This document shows positions 44,954 through 54,642 of a DNA stretch of 64,000 nt, piece after piece. Under the pieces are notes generated by a model. That model did no database searches and was not told the origin of the DNA. It was given only the letters and a program-made list of their open reading frames with translations. Made by a program: the position numbers and the translations under genes. The stretch lies in the NCBI GenBank assembly GCA_041396125.1, contig JAWKZG010000025.1, positions 1-64,000 on the forward strand. Reading direction: 5' to 3'. Position 1 is the stretch's first letter. The number at the start of each line of letters is the position of its first letter. This DNA is from JAWKZG01 sp041396125. GTDB lineage: Bacteria > Pseudomonadota > Gammaproteobacteria > Competibacterales > Competibacteraceae.

Positions 44954-45892
44954 CTATAAGGCCGCCAGAGCTGTCGGCTTGAAAAAAGCTGGCACAGGCC
45001 TGTGCTGTTCGATATTCGCCACCCGCTGCGCTGTCGACACCTGGCAACGCCGCGTTTGCGCCTTCAGCAAACGTTCAATGACGCGCAAATCCTTTTCATC
45101 CAGCGACAAGGCAGTATCCACCCAGACATCAACAATAGCGGCAAGCTCTTCGTATCGCAGCGGCTGGTAAAGGTCCCTTACCCGCTGAATTGCGGCATAT
45201 CCCTTGCTCGCCCTGTTACGACGGCGCAGATAATCGTAAACGGCCTGTTCCCCCTCACCCGGCTCCGCCAGCACATCCACAACGCCCATATCGAAGAGCT
45301 CTTCCGCGCTATAGATTTTGCCACTTAAAATAAGCCGTTCAGCTCGCACGGGATCAAGCTTCCGGGCCAGAAAACTATAGGCACCCATACCTGGGAATAA
45401 GTTGAACAAAATTTCGGGCAACCCCATTTGAGCCTGCCGCTCAGCGATCAGAGCACTGCATGACAGGGCTGCTTCAAATCCTCCGCCCAGTGCATCACCT
45501 TGAACCAGGGCGATCGTGGTAAGGGTTTGCTCCAGATTACTGGCCTGTTGATAACAGATGTCAATACAGGCTGTTGCATAGGTTTGTAGTTCACGGCGAT
45601 CTTGTTGGCGGATCAGTTCAAGAAATAAAGCCAGGTCCCCGCCCAGGTTGAAAATACCGTCAGCGGCAGACGCTAAAACCAGATAATCCACCTGCTCGTT
45701 ATTGTCTGTCCGGGCGTGCTGAATCAGCTCTTTCTGGAGCTGACGACTTTCCCGCAATAACTGCGGTGTAAAACAAGGCCGCGGACTTGCGTGCATACGG
45801 CACCATAATGTGCGCCATTCAGCATCATAATGGTGTGTTAATTGGCTGGGTGCCGGAACTGCGTCATGAACTCGTGCACTGGAAATAATCAT
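44954..45892 (-). CDS. rpfF: DSF synthase RpfF (enoyl-CoA hydratase family)
   Basis: A crotonase-fold enzyme with dehydratase and thioesterase activity that makes cis-2-unsaturated fatty acid signals. Diagnostic features: LWCRMHASPRPCF, VFNLGGDL-like FNLGGDLALFLELI, and VQGDALGGGFEAAL with Glu140. MGLPEILFNLFPGMGAYS then gives Glu160. These match the two catalytic glutamates known for Xanthomonas RpfF (141 and 161). The start at 45892 has AGGGG nine bases upstream. Length 312 residues. It converges on rpfC with a 71-base gap; rpfB is not in the window. Confidence 0.92.
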   Translation of the reverse strand: MIISSARVHDAVPAPSQLTHHYDAEWRTLWCRMHASPRPCFTPQLLRESRQLQKELIQHARTDNNEQVDYLVLASAADGIFNLGGDLALFLELIRQQDRRELQTYATACIDICYQQASNLEQTLTTIALVQGDALGGGFEAALSCSALIAERQAQMGLPEILFNLFPGMGAYSFLARKLDPVRAERLILSGKIYSAEELFDMGVVDVLAEPGEGEQAVYDYLRRRNRASKGYAAIQRVRDLYQPLRYEELAAIVDVWVDTALSLDEKDLRVIERLLKAQTRRCQVSTAQRVANIEQHRPVPAFFKPTALAAL

Positions 45893-45922
45893 TTTCAATA
45901 CCCCTAGCAGCAATAATGGTAC

Positions 45923-45938
45923 TAATAATCAATTATTA
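45923..45938. promoter_or_regulatory. Palindrome in the rpfF upstream region
   Basis: TAATAATCAATTATTA: perfect 6-base arms around a 4-base centre, about 30 bases before the rpfF start. AT-rich and positioned like an operator or promoter element; no regulator identified. Confidence 0.35.
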
Positions 45939-46081
45939 AATGATCACAGTATTGCCGTGTAGTTTGCTGTGAACGTTATCTGTTTTTGATAAGGCGTTTC
46001 GCCTGATTAGTATTATGCGCATGAATGCGGCGCAATACAGTAGCCGCTTGCAGGAAGGTTCAATGCTCAAAAGGCAGAAAA

Positions 46082-46113
46082 ATGATCTATTTATTAGTTT
46101 GCCAATAGATCAT
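46082..46113. repeat. Inverted repeat in the rpfF / dehydrogenase gap
   Basis: ATGATCTAT and ATAGATCAT, perfect 9-base arms with a 14-base loop. It lies in the 331-base gap between rpfF and the 3' end of the next minus-strand gene. It could be a weak terminator for that gene or a regulator site for rpfF. I see no gene in this gap. Confidence 0.45.
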
Positions 46114-46223
46114 CTTTCACATTAACGGCATTGTAAGTAGGCAAAGAAAGAACAAATACGTTTTAAAACAGCGTTTAACAATCAATACCGGTTGCAAAAT
46201 TGACAGTACATTATTACGCCACA

Positions 46224-48452
46224 TCAAAATGACTGACAGTCGGTTAATTGCGCTATCCAGGCGTCTACTAATGCCACGCCCGCGCTATCAACCTGATTGC
46301 TGCCCACAGGCGGCATGCGGTAAAGGTCGCGCCGGTTGATGCGACTCAGCAGCACTGATCGCTCGGGAGCTCCCGGTGCGACAATGCGGGCATTCTCGAT
46401 ACCCAGCGCACTGGTCTGAGGGGGCTCGTCGCAGATGCCGGTGTCGGCCAGCGCAGTGGTATAACGCAAATCCATGCCTAAACGGGTCGGTCCGGCAGGT
46501 TGGTGACATTGGCTGCAATTGCTGTGCAGATAAGCACGGGCGCGCTGCTCCAGTGATGCCATCGGATCAGCCGGATCGGCCAGAACCGGATAATCTTCGG
46601 CCTGCCCACCGAGCGGTTGTGCAAACAAACCGATATGATCAAGGGTTAACAATTGATTGGCAGTGATACCACTGTCTGGATAGTGCAGATCGCCGTTCAG
46701 CTGTGCGGTTTCCGGACCCAGCACAATCTTGCTTGCCGTGGTGTGACAACGCAGACACTGGCTGCTGCTGGGATAAATCCAACCCTGACCTTGCCGCTGC
46801 CAGACGCCCCCGCCCGGCACGTAATCTGCGTCGCTGCCATCTTCCCGCCAGGCATAGCTATAACCACCCCAGCCGCCATCCTGATGACGCACCAGCAACC
46901 GCGTTTCGATCAGCTCACCAGACAACTCGAAGTTTTTCATCAGCACCGCACCCGGCGGGAATAACCAGTCACCGGCACTGTCGATCTGGATGGTTGTCGC
47001 TTCTGGCAGAGCCAGCCAGCGCTGCTTGGCCGCACCATCTGACCAGAACGGCGCATTCACCTGATAGGGGATCAAGCCGGCAGCGGGCTGGCTGGGGTCG
47101 GCGGGGTCAACACAGCCGGTTGCCGATAATAGCTGCGGGAAGGCGCTTTCAGTTGTTGTCCGTTGTGCACGCAGGCGAAATATTGCGCCCTCCTCCCAGT
47201 TCAGCACATATAGCTCCCCAGCCTGATCTTCAGCGAACGCACTGAGCAGAAAACCACCCTGGATCAGACTGTGTTTAACCGGTTGCCCTACCGCGTCGCC
47301 TGCCAGCCGCCAAACCTCCCCGCTGCAGAAATCCCCGAACACATATTGTCCCTGCAAAGCGGCAATAGCTTCACCGCGATAGACGAAACCACCGATCACC
47401 GCGCAACCGTCAGCATGGTCATATTCAAAGAAGGGATCAATCAGATTCTGTCGTTGACATTGTTGTTGTTCAGGCGGATAGCAGCTACTCCCCTCGCGAA
47501 CACTCCAGCCATAATTGCCGCCCCGCTCAATCAGATTGATTTCTTCCCGGTTGAATTCACCGACATCCCCCAGCCATAGCCGACCGGTAGCTCGATCAAA
47601 ACTCCAGCGCCAGGGATTACGCAACCCCCAGGCAAAAATTTCAGGTCGACCGCCCCCGGCTACGAAGGGATTGTCAGCCGGGATGGCATACGGCTGACCG
47701 TTATCTACATCAATACGCAACAGCGAACTGAATAAGGTTTCGGTATTCTGGCCGTGTCCAAACGGATCTACCGATGCATTGGCATCAAGAAAACCGGCAT
47801 GACCACCATCGCCAAAACCAATATACAAATAGCCATCCGGCCCGAACGACAGTTGCCCACCCTGGTGCACGATACTGGGCTGATCAAGCGTCAACAGCAC
47901 TTGCTCGGAAGAGGCATCCAGTGTCAAGCCGCCGTCCGCGCTGCGAAAACGCGAAATATAGGACACCAGCGGTGCACCCTGACGGGTATAGGACAGGTAA
48001 ACATAAGGTTTATCCGGAAACGCCGGATGAAAAGCCATACCGAGCAGACCACTTTCGTAGTCATCGTTGTAGACGCGGTCGCTGAGATCAAGAAAAACGC
48101 TGGTCTGAGTGGTATCAGCCCGGTTTTCAAATTGTTTGATCAGACCGCTGATCTGCTCTAGCACAAACCAGCGACTTGCATCATTCGGTGCCTGCTGCAG
48201 ACTGACCGGAAGCTCAAACTGCAGGGCAGGAAACACGCGCTCCAACTCGGCAGAGACTTCCTGCACTGGCCGTGACGGTGCCACACAGCTCAGGTTTTGC
48301 GGCCGCTGTGTTAAACCAAACGGTAAGGTAGAAGGGGGATCGTCAGGGCTTTTATTGTCGTTATTTTCGTTCTTGTTATCACTACCGCCACCGCAGGCCG
48401 TGATGCCTAATACACTGAGCAGACTTACCGCCAATAGCCGGGAAAACCGCAT
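46224..48452 (-). CDS. Lipoprotein fusing a PQQ-type sugar dehydrogenase propeller to a dihaem cytochrome-like domain
   Basis: A 742-residue protein. The lipobox LGITAC gives lipidated Cys20, followed by an Asn/Asp-rich linker. Residues about 70-430 form a glucose/sorbosone-dehydrogenase-type beta-propeller: ESGLLGMAFHPAFPDKPYVY, LSFGPDGYLYIGFGDGG, IFAWGLRNPWRWSFDRATG and GGNYGWSVREG. The C-terminal part resembles the SO2930-type dihaem cytochrome family, with haem motifs CLRCH (about 568) and CSQCH (about 647) and LYRMPPVG near the end. It would oxidise an aldose in the periplasm and pass electrons internally. Its cytochrome part would need the ccm system of this window. Confidence 0.8.
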   Translation of the reverse strand: MRFSRLLAVSLLSVLGITACGGGSDNKNENNDNKSPDDPPSTLPFGLTQRPQNLSCVAPSRPVQEVSAELERVFPALQFELPVSLQQAPNDASRWFVLEQISGLIKQFENRADTTQTSVFLDLSDRVYNDDYESGLLGMAFHPAFPDKPYVYLSYTRQGAPLVSYISRFRSADGGLTLDASSEQVLLTLDQPSIVHQGGQLSFGPDGYLYIGFGDGGHAGFLDANASVDPFGHGQNTETLFSSLLRIDVDNGQPYAIPADNPFVAGGGRPEIFAWGLRNPWRWSFDRATGRLWLGDVGEFNREEINLIERGGNYGWSVREGSSCYPPEQQQCQRQNLIDPFFEYDHADGCAVIGGFVYRGEAIAALQGQYVFGDFCSGEVWRLAGDAVGQPVKHSLIQGGFLLSAFAEDQAGELYVLNWEEGAIFRLRAQRTTTESAFPQLLSATGCVDPADPSQPAAGLIPYQVNAPFWSDGAAKQRWLALPEATTIQIDSAGDWLFPPGAVLMKNFELSGELIETRLLVRHQDGGWGGYSYAWREDGSDADYVPGGGVWQRQGQGWIYPSSSQCLRCHTTASKIVLGPETAQLNGDLHYPDSGITANQLLTLDHIGLFAQPLGGQAEDYPVLADPADPMASLEQRARAYLHSNCSQCHQPAGPTRLGMDLRYTTALADTGICDEPPQTSALGIENARIVAPGAPERSVLLSRINRRDLYRMPPVGSNQVDSAGVALVDAWIAQLTDCQSF

Positions 48453-48476
48453 AAAACAGGCTCCAATTATTATTTT

Positions 48477-49202
48477 TCAGGCTTTGGATGCGTGCCACTC
48501 GCCGTCATAGTAAATCTCATGAGGGTTAAACTGGGCTTTGTAGGCCATTTTCTGACACTGCTTGACCCAATAACCCAGATACACCCACTGCAAGCCATGT
48601 TGCCTGGCATGCTCAATCTGACACAAAATACTGTAAGTACCCAGGCTCTGAGCCGGCAAGTCCGGGTCAAAAAACGTATAAACCGCAGACAATCCTTCTT
48701 TCAGATGATCCACCACTGCAACCACACGCAAACCCTCAGCATCCGAAAACTCCCATAGCCAGGTATCGCTCCAGTGACTGCTGATAAACGAGAGATAACT
48801 GTCCGGGTTGGTATTATCCATACCACCATCGGGATGCCGGCTGCGCACATAGCGCTCGAATAAGCGGTAATGCTCCAGCCGAAAGCCGGGCGGCATAAAT
48901 TTGACCCGCAACCCCTGATTACGCTGCCAGATACGCCGCTGCGAGCGATTGGGCTGGAACTGTTCCACCGGGATGCGCAAGGACAAACAATGACTGCAGC
49001 CCTGGCAGTGTGGCCGGTAGACATGCTCACCACTGCGCCGAAAACCCATCAGCATCAGTTGTTCAAAAGTGAGTTGATTGACTGCGACCGGGTCCGCCAC
49101 CAGATTGCGCGCCTGCCGCCCCGGCAAATAACTGCAAGGATAATCGGTGGTGATGAACAAGCGCATCTGGCGGGTAAGATGCGGGCGTAAGTTTGCCGTC
49201 AT
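48477..49202 (-). CDS. bpt: Aspartate/glutamate leucyltransferase Bpt
   Basis: Transfers leucine to N-terminal Asp or Glu, marking proteins for ClpS/ClpAP. The ATG at 49202 overlaps the aat stop by 4 bases. The N-terminal cysteine cluster CSYLPGRQARNLV, MGFRRSGEHVYRPHCQGC is characteristic. The C-terminal part has YVRSRHPDGGMDN and LGYWVKQCQKMAYKAQF. About 241 residues. Longer upstream starts lie inside aat and are rejected. Confidence 0.93.
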   Translation of the reverse strand: MTANLRPHLTRQMRLFITTDYPCSYLPGRQARNLVADPVAVNQLTFEQLMLMGFRRSGEHVYRPHCQGCSHCLSLRIPVEQFQPNRSQRRIWQRNQGLRVKFMPPGFRLEHYRLFERYVRSRHPDGGMDNTNPDSYLSFISSHWSDTWLWEFSDAEGLRVVAVVDHLKEGLSAVYTFFDPDLPAQSLGTYSILCQIEHARQHGLQWVYLGYWVKQCQKMAYKAQFNPHEIYYDGEWHASKA

Positions 49203-49915
49203 AGATAATCCAGTGCCAGATCGGCGTCCAAACACCAGGCACCGTGATATTGCACGCCCTGACAACCGCAATCGAGCAGATCGATAAAGCGCTGGCGGGG
49301 GATATCGCATGCCCCCATACGATGTAAATGCCCAGTGGGCAGCTGACAGTCAATAACCACAAACTGCCAGCGTGCCAACTGTGCACAGAGCATGGACAAC
49401 GCTACTTTAGAGGCATCGCTGACCCGGCTGAACATAGACTCACCATAAAAAACCCGACCCAGTGCAACGCCATATAAACCACCGACGAGTTTGCCGTCCT
49501 GGCGTACTTCAATGGAGTGAGCATAACCGGCAGCGTGCAGATCACGGTAAGCGCACGCCATCTCCGGCATGATCCAGGTTTCCTCGCGGCCGGGCACCGA
49601 CTCGGCGCATGCCGTGATAACTGCATCGAAAGCCGTATCCGCACTGACCTGGAAAAGCCCCTTCCGTAAGGTTTTACGTAAGCTGCGGGCGGGCCGGAAC
49701 TGCTGCGGAAAGATGACAGTACGCGGATCCGGGCTCCACCAGCAAATAGGATCACCGGCTGAATACCAGGGGAAAATGCCCTGCCGGTAAGCCCGTAACA
49801 AACGGGCGACCGACAAACAACCGCCAACCGCTAACAGACCATTGGGCTCCTGCAGGGCGCGGGCGGGATCAGGAAAAGGCTGATAGGGATCGGATTCGTC
49901 AAGCCAGGGAATCAT
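49199..49915 (-). CDS. aat: Leucyl/phenylalanyl-tRNA--protein transferase
   Basis: Adds Leu or Phe to proteins with N-terminal Lys or Arg. Starting at the ATG at 49915 it reads PNGLLAVGGCLSVARLLRAY and GIFPWYSAGDPICWWSPDPR. Further on come GLYGVALGRVFYGESMFSR and VIDCQLPTGHLHRMGA. About 238 residues. Its start overlaps the upstream DUF482 gene by 4 bases, so the three genes look co-transcribed and coupled. Confidence 0.95.
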   Translation of the reverse strand: MIPWLDESDPYQPFPDPARALQEPNGLLAVGGCLSVARLLRAYRQGIFPWYSAGDPICWWSPDPRTVIFPQQFRPARSLRKTLRKGLFQVSADTAFDAVITACAESVPGREETWIMPEMACAYRDLHAAGYAHSIEVRQDGKLVGGLYGVALGRVFYGESMFSRVSDASKVALSMLCAQLARWQFVVIDCQLPTGHLHRMGACDIPRQRFIDLLDCGCQGVQYHGAWCLDADLALDYL

Positions 49916-51081
49916 TCTGCCATCAGGCTCAGGTCGAGATTGGGATATTGCCGGTAAGGCGAGTGTTCGTTCAGCTCGCTGGCATACTGCTCGACCGCCG
50001 GAGTCTCGCGGCGCAGAAAATCGGCGATTGCCGCAGCAAAATCGGGGTGGGCAATCCAGTGCGCGGAATAGGTTAAGGTTGGCAGAAATCCCCGCCATAT
50101 TTTGTGTTCCCCTTGGGCGCCGGGTTCGAAGCATTGAATGCCATTCGCAATGCAATATTCTATATTCTGATAGTAGCATACCTCAAAATGTAAACTATCG
50201 TATTCTGCCCGACAGCCCCAATGCCGGCCGTACAGGGTGGTATCGCTGCAAAAGCTGATAGCGCCCGCGACACGTTGACCTGCCTTACCGGCAAAGGCCA
50301 GTACCATCTGCTCACCCATGCTCTGACCAAGCTCCTGAAAAAACGCCAGGGTCAGCGGCGGCCGGCGACCACGCTCGTAAAAGGTATTGGAATAAAATTG
50401 ATGCAACACTTTCACCCAGTCGGCTTCACTCAGCTGGTCTCCAGTAGTCACTGTCAGTTCGATCGCAGTCTCTTGCACCAGGCGCCGTTCACGCCGTATA
50501 TTCTTGCGCCGTTTGGCGTTCAGGGTAGCCAGAAATTGCTCGAAGGTTTCAAACGACTGATTATGCCAGTGGAACTGGCAGCCAACACAGGTCAGCAATC
50601 CCTGCTGCTTCAGTACAGCCTGGTCCCGCGTGGTGGTAAACAGGCAATGCAAAGAGGAACAGTCCTGCTGCCGGGCCAGTTGCAAAGCGGCCTCGACCAG
50701 GCAGGTCGCTACCTGCTGGTGATCAGCGCCCGGCGCACATAACAGGCGCGGACCGGTGGCCGGCGTGAAAGGAATAGCACTAACCAGTTTCGGGTAATAT
50801 GCCAGGCCATGGCGCTGATAGGCGTCCGCCCAGGACCAGTCAAACACAAACTCGCCGAATGAGTTATCCTTCATATATAGCGGCATGGCACCCAGTAATT
50901 GCTGGTCATCGCCGTAGACTACAAGATGCTGGGAATACCAGCCCGTGGCTTCATCAAGACAGCGATTACGCTCCAGGGCGTACAAAAACTCATGGCGCAG
51001 AAAGGGATAAGCATCGGTGTTCAACCGGTTCCACGCCGCAGCGGGAACCTCAGCAAGGCTATTAATGACTTTACAGTGCAT
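49912..51081 (-). CDS. DUF482 / peptidogalycan-type GNAT protein
   Basis: A 389-residue protein of the DUF482 family with a GNAT/FemX-like fold. Conserved stretches: HEFLYALERN, DWSWADAYQRHGLAYYPKLV, KRRKNIRRERR and YGRHWGCRAEYDSLHFEVCYYQ, then EPGAQGEHKIWRGF. The family has been linked to acyl transfer in cell-envelope polymers, but no reaction is proven. It heads an operon with aat and bpt. Confidence 0.8.
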   Translation of the reverse strand: MHCKVINSLAEVPAAAWNRLNTDAYPFLRHEFLYALERNRCLDEATGWYSQHLVVYGDDQQLLGAMPLYMKDNSFGEFVFDWSWADAYQRHGLAYYPKLVSAIPFTPATGPRLLCAPGADHQQVATCLVEAALQLARQQDCSSLHCLFTTTRDQAVLKQQGLLTCVGCQFHWHNQSFETFEQFLATLNAKRRKNIRRERRLVQETAIELTVTTGDQLSEADWVKVLHQFYSNTFYERGRRPPLTLAFFQELGQSMGEQMVLAFAGKAGQRVAGAISFCSDTTLYGRHWGCRAEYDSLHFEVCYYQNIEYCIANGIQCFEPGAQGEHKIWRGFLPTLTYSAHWIAHPDFAAAIADFLRRETPAVEQYASELNEHSPYRQYPNLDLSLMAE

Positions 51082-51180
51082 AAGTATATGGCAAGCGTAA
51101 TATTAGGAAAAAACGACTATGGCAGCTCGGACGGATTACTTAGAATAATGATCCAGGCTGATTGAAAAGGTTGCAAGCGA

Positions 51181-53863
51181 TTGGCTCAAGCATCACGTAA
51201 AACAGACAAGAAACTTTCCGATACCGTCCTGCGTCAGGTCACGTATGGACTGCGGGAAAGTGCGTTTTTAATCCTGGTAGGAGTAGCCGCGTTTCTGGTG
51301 CTCTCCCTCCTATCATACACTCCTGCCGACCCGGCCTGGACCCATACCGGGCAGAACGCTGTGGCACAAAATCACGGCGGGGTGGTAGGTGCCTTATTTG
51401 CCGATATTACCTTCTATTTTATCGGCTATATTGGTTATCTGGCTCCGCTGGCGCTGGTGTTCGCGGCCTGGCGGCTAACATCATTGGCCAACATACTGGC
51501 GCTAGACGCCGAGGTGATTTTTTTCCGCCTGCTCGGTGCCTGCGTAACGTTCGGTGCCGGCTGCGGGCTGGCCAGCCTGTATCTGCCGGCAGTCTCAGAA
51601 CTGGCCAGTGCCGGCGGCGTGCTGGGTGATTTCGTCAGTCAGGGTCTGACGACTGCATTCGGCCTTTTCGGTGGCAGCGTGTTTTTGCTGGTTTTGCTGC
51701 TGGCAGGCTTCACACTGGCAACAGGCCTGTCCTGGGTCGGCGTACTGGAGGTCATCGGCAAACTGGTGCTGGGGCTTTTTGAAACAGCTCAGCAGGCACT
51801 CGGCGCATTGCCGGGCAAAATCAAGCTACCTGATCTGAAACAGCTTATCCCTGCTAAAGCTGCCGACACCGAATCTGCTGAAAAACAAGCCCAGGCTGGC
51901 GTTGCCAAAGCGACCTCCAAACCAACTGAGGAAGTCGATAGCGGAAGCCGCAAAACGCGCAAAAAAAGCCGCCGCGAACCCACGGTCAGCACGCTGGAAT
52001 CCCCACCACTGGTGATCAAGGAACCTGCAGCACCGCAAATCCGTGAACCAGCGCCACCCCAACTGGATGAAGCAGACGAAGCAGACGAGCTCGAAGTTTC
52101 GCATGCTCTGGCGTCAGCATCGGTGGCAGCTTCAGGTTCAGGCCAAGCTGCAACCCCGACGCCAGCCTCAAGTCCAGCGCCAGCTCCTGCTGCGGCGACA
52201 CCCAAACGAGTTGATCCCGAACCGCCGGCACCGGCCAGTAAAACCGTCAGCAGTCCACCGCGACCGGCTGCCGAAGTGAAAAAGCCCCGCCCGCCGCTGC
52301 CGGGGAACAGTTTCCGCAAGATAACCATGCGGGCACGACCTTCTCTACAGATCCGCAGGAAGAACCTATTCCGCCGCTGGATTTGCTTGACCCGGTAGTG
52401 CATGGCGAGAAGGTTACTCGCGGGAAGAGCTGGAAACCATGTCACGCCAGGTGGAGAAACTGCTCAATGATTTCGGGGTTGCCGTCACTGTCGTTGCGGT
52501 CGAGCCCGGACCGGTTATTACCCGCTTCGAAGTCGATCCAGCACCGGGTGTCAAGGTCAGTCAGATCAGCAATCTGGCCAAGGATCTGGCGCGGGGCCTG
52601 TCTGTCATCAGTGTACGTGTGGTCGAGGTTATCCCCGGCAAATCGTATATCGGGCTGGAAATTCCCAATCAGAAGCGACAAATTGTCTACCTGACTGAAA
52701 TCCTCGACTCCCTGCCCTACCGCAATCTAAGTTCACCTCTGACTCTAGCGCTGGGCAAGGATATCGGCGGAAAACCGGTAGCTGCCAATCTGGCAAAAAT
52801 GCCGCATCTGCTGGTCGCCGGTACCACCGGCTCGGGTAAATCGGTGGCAGTAAACGCTATGTTGCTCAGCATGCTGTATAAAGCTACACCGCAGGATGTG
52901 CGGCTGATTCTGATCGACCCGAAATGCTGGAGCTGTCGGTGTACGAAGGCATTCCGCACCTGCTGGCCCCCGTTGTCACGGATATGAAAGAAGCCGCCAA
53001 CGCCCTGCGCTGGTGCGTCGCCGAGATGGAACGTCGCTATAAGCTGATGGCGACCTTGAAAGTGCGCAATATCACCGGTTATAACCGGGCGGTGAGCGCT
53101 GCGATCAAAGCGGGTGAACCCATCCCGATCCGCTCCATAAAACCGATCCCAATGATGAATCGTTCGCACCGGCACCCACCCGGAGCCGTTGCCGTTTATT
53201 GTTGTAGTCATCGACGAACTGGCCGACATGATGATGATCGTCGGCAAGAAAGTCGAAGAGCTCATTGCCCGGCTGGCACAGAAAGCGCGGGCCTCGGGCA
53301 TCCACCTGATTCTGGCCACCCAGCGTCCATCCGTAGATGTCATCACCGGCCTGATCAAAGCCAATGTGCCGACCCGGATTGCTTTTCAGGTTTCGTCCAA
53401 AGTTGATTCGCGCACTATTTTGGATCAAATGGGCGCAGAAGCACTGCTGGGGCACGGCGATATGCTGTATCTGCCGCCCGGCACAGGATTTCCGCAGCGG
53501 GTTCACGGCGCTTTCGTGGACGATCACGAGGTCGTCAGAGTGGTTGAATACCTCAAGCAGACCGCTGTGCCGGATTACATCGAAGATATTCTGGAAGAAC
53601 CCGTTGAAGCACCGCCGGGCATGGCTGCGATGTTCGGGCTGGAAGACGGCGGCAATAATGATAGTGATCCCTTGTACGATCAGGCTGTGCGGATCGTCAC
53701 GGAAACCCGCAAGGCTTCCATTTCCGGTGTACAGCGGCGCTTGAAAATTGGTTATAACCGGGCTGCGCGTATGATCGAGGAAATGGAAAGTTCGGGTATC
53801 GTCGGACCGCTGCAGTCCAACGGTAACCGCGAAGTACTGGCACCACCGCCTCCCGAGCTGTGA
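51181..53863 (+). CDS. ftsK: DNA translocase FtsK, frameshifted
   Basis: A septal ATPase that moves chromosome termini to the XerCD site. A TTG start at 51181 is preceded by AAAGG. Four membrane segments lie in residues about 25-200. A Pro/Ala-rich linker follows. The motor domain has FGVAVTVVAVEPGPVITRFE, Walker A AGTTGSGKS, Walker B VVVIDELADMM and TQRPSVDVITGLIKANVP. The C-terminal gamma winged helix reads KASISGVQRRLKIGYNRAAR. Frame shifts lie near 52330, 52918 (one base lost at PKMLEL) and 53155. The reading is continuous otherwise, so errors are likely. Confidence 0.92.
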
Positions 53864-54011
53864 CAGGCCATAAGCAGGTGCTTAACGCATTCATGCTGGA
53901 TTCACCCGGATGCCGCTACTATTCGGGCTATATGGGCTGCCCTGCTCCAGCAGCGCCGGCCCAATATGCCAATCTGAATCAATATGGCAACCTGAATAAG
54001 GAGACACAAAC

Positions 54012-54623
54012 ATGGCTTTACTGATCCGGTTCAGCCTCGCCCTGCTGCTGAGCGTCGCTGCCCCAGCCTGGGCCGATCAACCCGGTGATTACTTCGACAC
54101 GCTACGCTCGCTGCAAGCGGACTTCACCCAGACCGTGCTGGACGAAACCGGCCAGACGCTGGAACAGTCCAGCGGTGAGATGTATATGCAGCGACCGGGA
54201 CGATTCCGCTGGGAGTACCGCACACCCTACTCGCAGCTGATTGTCGCCGATGGTACGCGCATCTGGCTGTATGACCTAGACCTCGAACAGGTCACTGTCC
54301 GCAAGCTGGACGACACCCTGAGTTCGGCCCCACTGGCCATGCTCGGCAATGATGCGCCGCTGGCAACCGCTTTTGTCATTACCCGTCTCGGCGAACGCGA
54401 TGGTCTGGTCTGGTATGACCTGAAACCCAAACAGTCAAACAGCGAAGTGAGCTTTGTCCGGCTGGGCTTCCAGGGATCGGAACTGCGCATGCTGGAAGTC
54501 GAGGACAGCCTGCGCCGTCTGACCCGGATGGCACTGTCTAAAGTCCAGCGGAATCCGTCACTGGCGGCAGACCTGTTTGTTTTTACCCCGCCGCCAGGGG
54601 TGGATGTCATAGGCGACAGTTAA
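54012..54623 (+). CDS. lolA: Outer-membrane lipoprotein carrier protein LolA
   Basis: A periplasmic shuttle for lipoproteins such as BamE. The signal peptide is cleaved near AWA-DQ (about residue 22). The mature part shows LRSLQADFTQTVLDETG, GEMYMQRPGRFRWEYRTPY and LIVADGTRIWLYD. Length 203 residues. AAGGAG precedes the ATG. The ftsK-lolA-rarA order is standard. Confidence 0.95.
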   Translation: MALLIRFSLALLLSVAAPAWADQPGDYFDTLRSLQADFTQTVLDETGQTLEQSSGEMYMQRPGRFRWEYRTPYSQLIVADGTRIWLYDLDLEQVTVRKLDDTLSSAPLAMLGNDAPLATAFVITRLGERDGLVWYDLKPKQSNSEVSFVRLGFQGSELRMLEVEDSLRRLTRMALSKVQRNPSLAADLFVFTPPPGVDVIGDS

Positions 54624-54642
54624 CCCTGGTTAAACCGTTACG

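Noticed and set aside
44954..45892. Ordinary catabolic enoyl-CoA hydratase instead of RpfF
   Set aside because: The two RpfF-specific glutamates occur at the equivalent positions, the sequence FNLGGDL and GMGAYS are typical of RpfF, and rpfC/rpfG homologues adjoin it.
53935..53990. Short direct repeat AATATGCCAATCTGAAT / CAATATGGCAACCTGAAT before lolA
   Set aside because: Two imperfect 17-18 base copies only; no array, spacer pattern or known element, so not called CRISPR or a mobile repeat.
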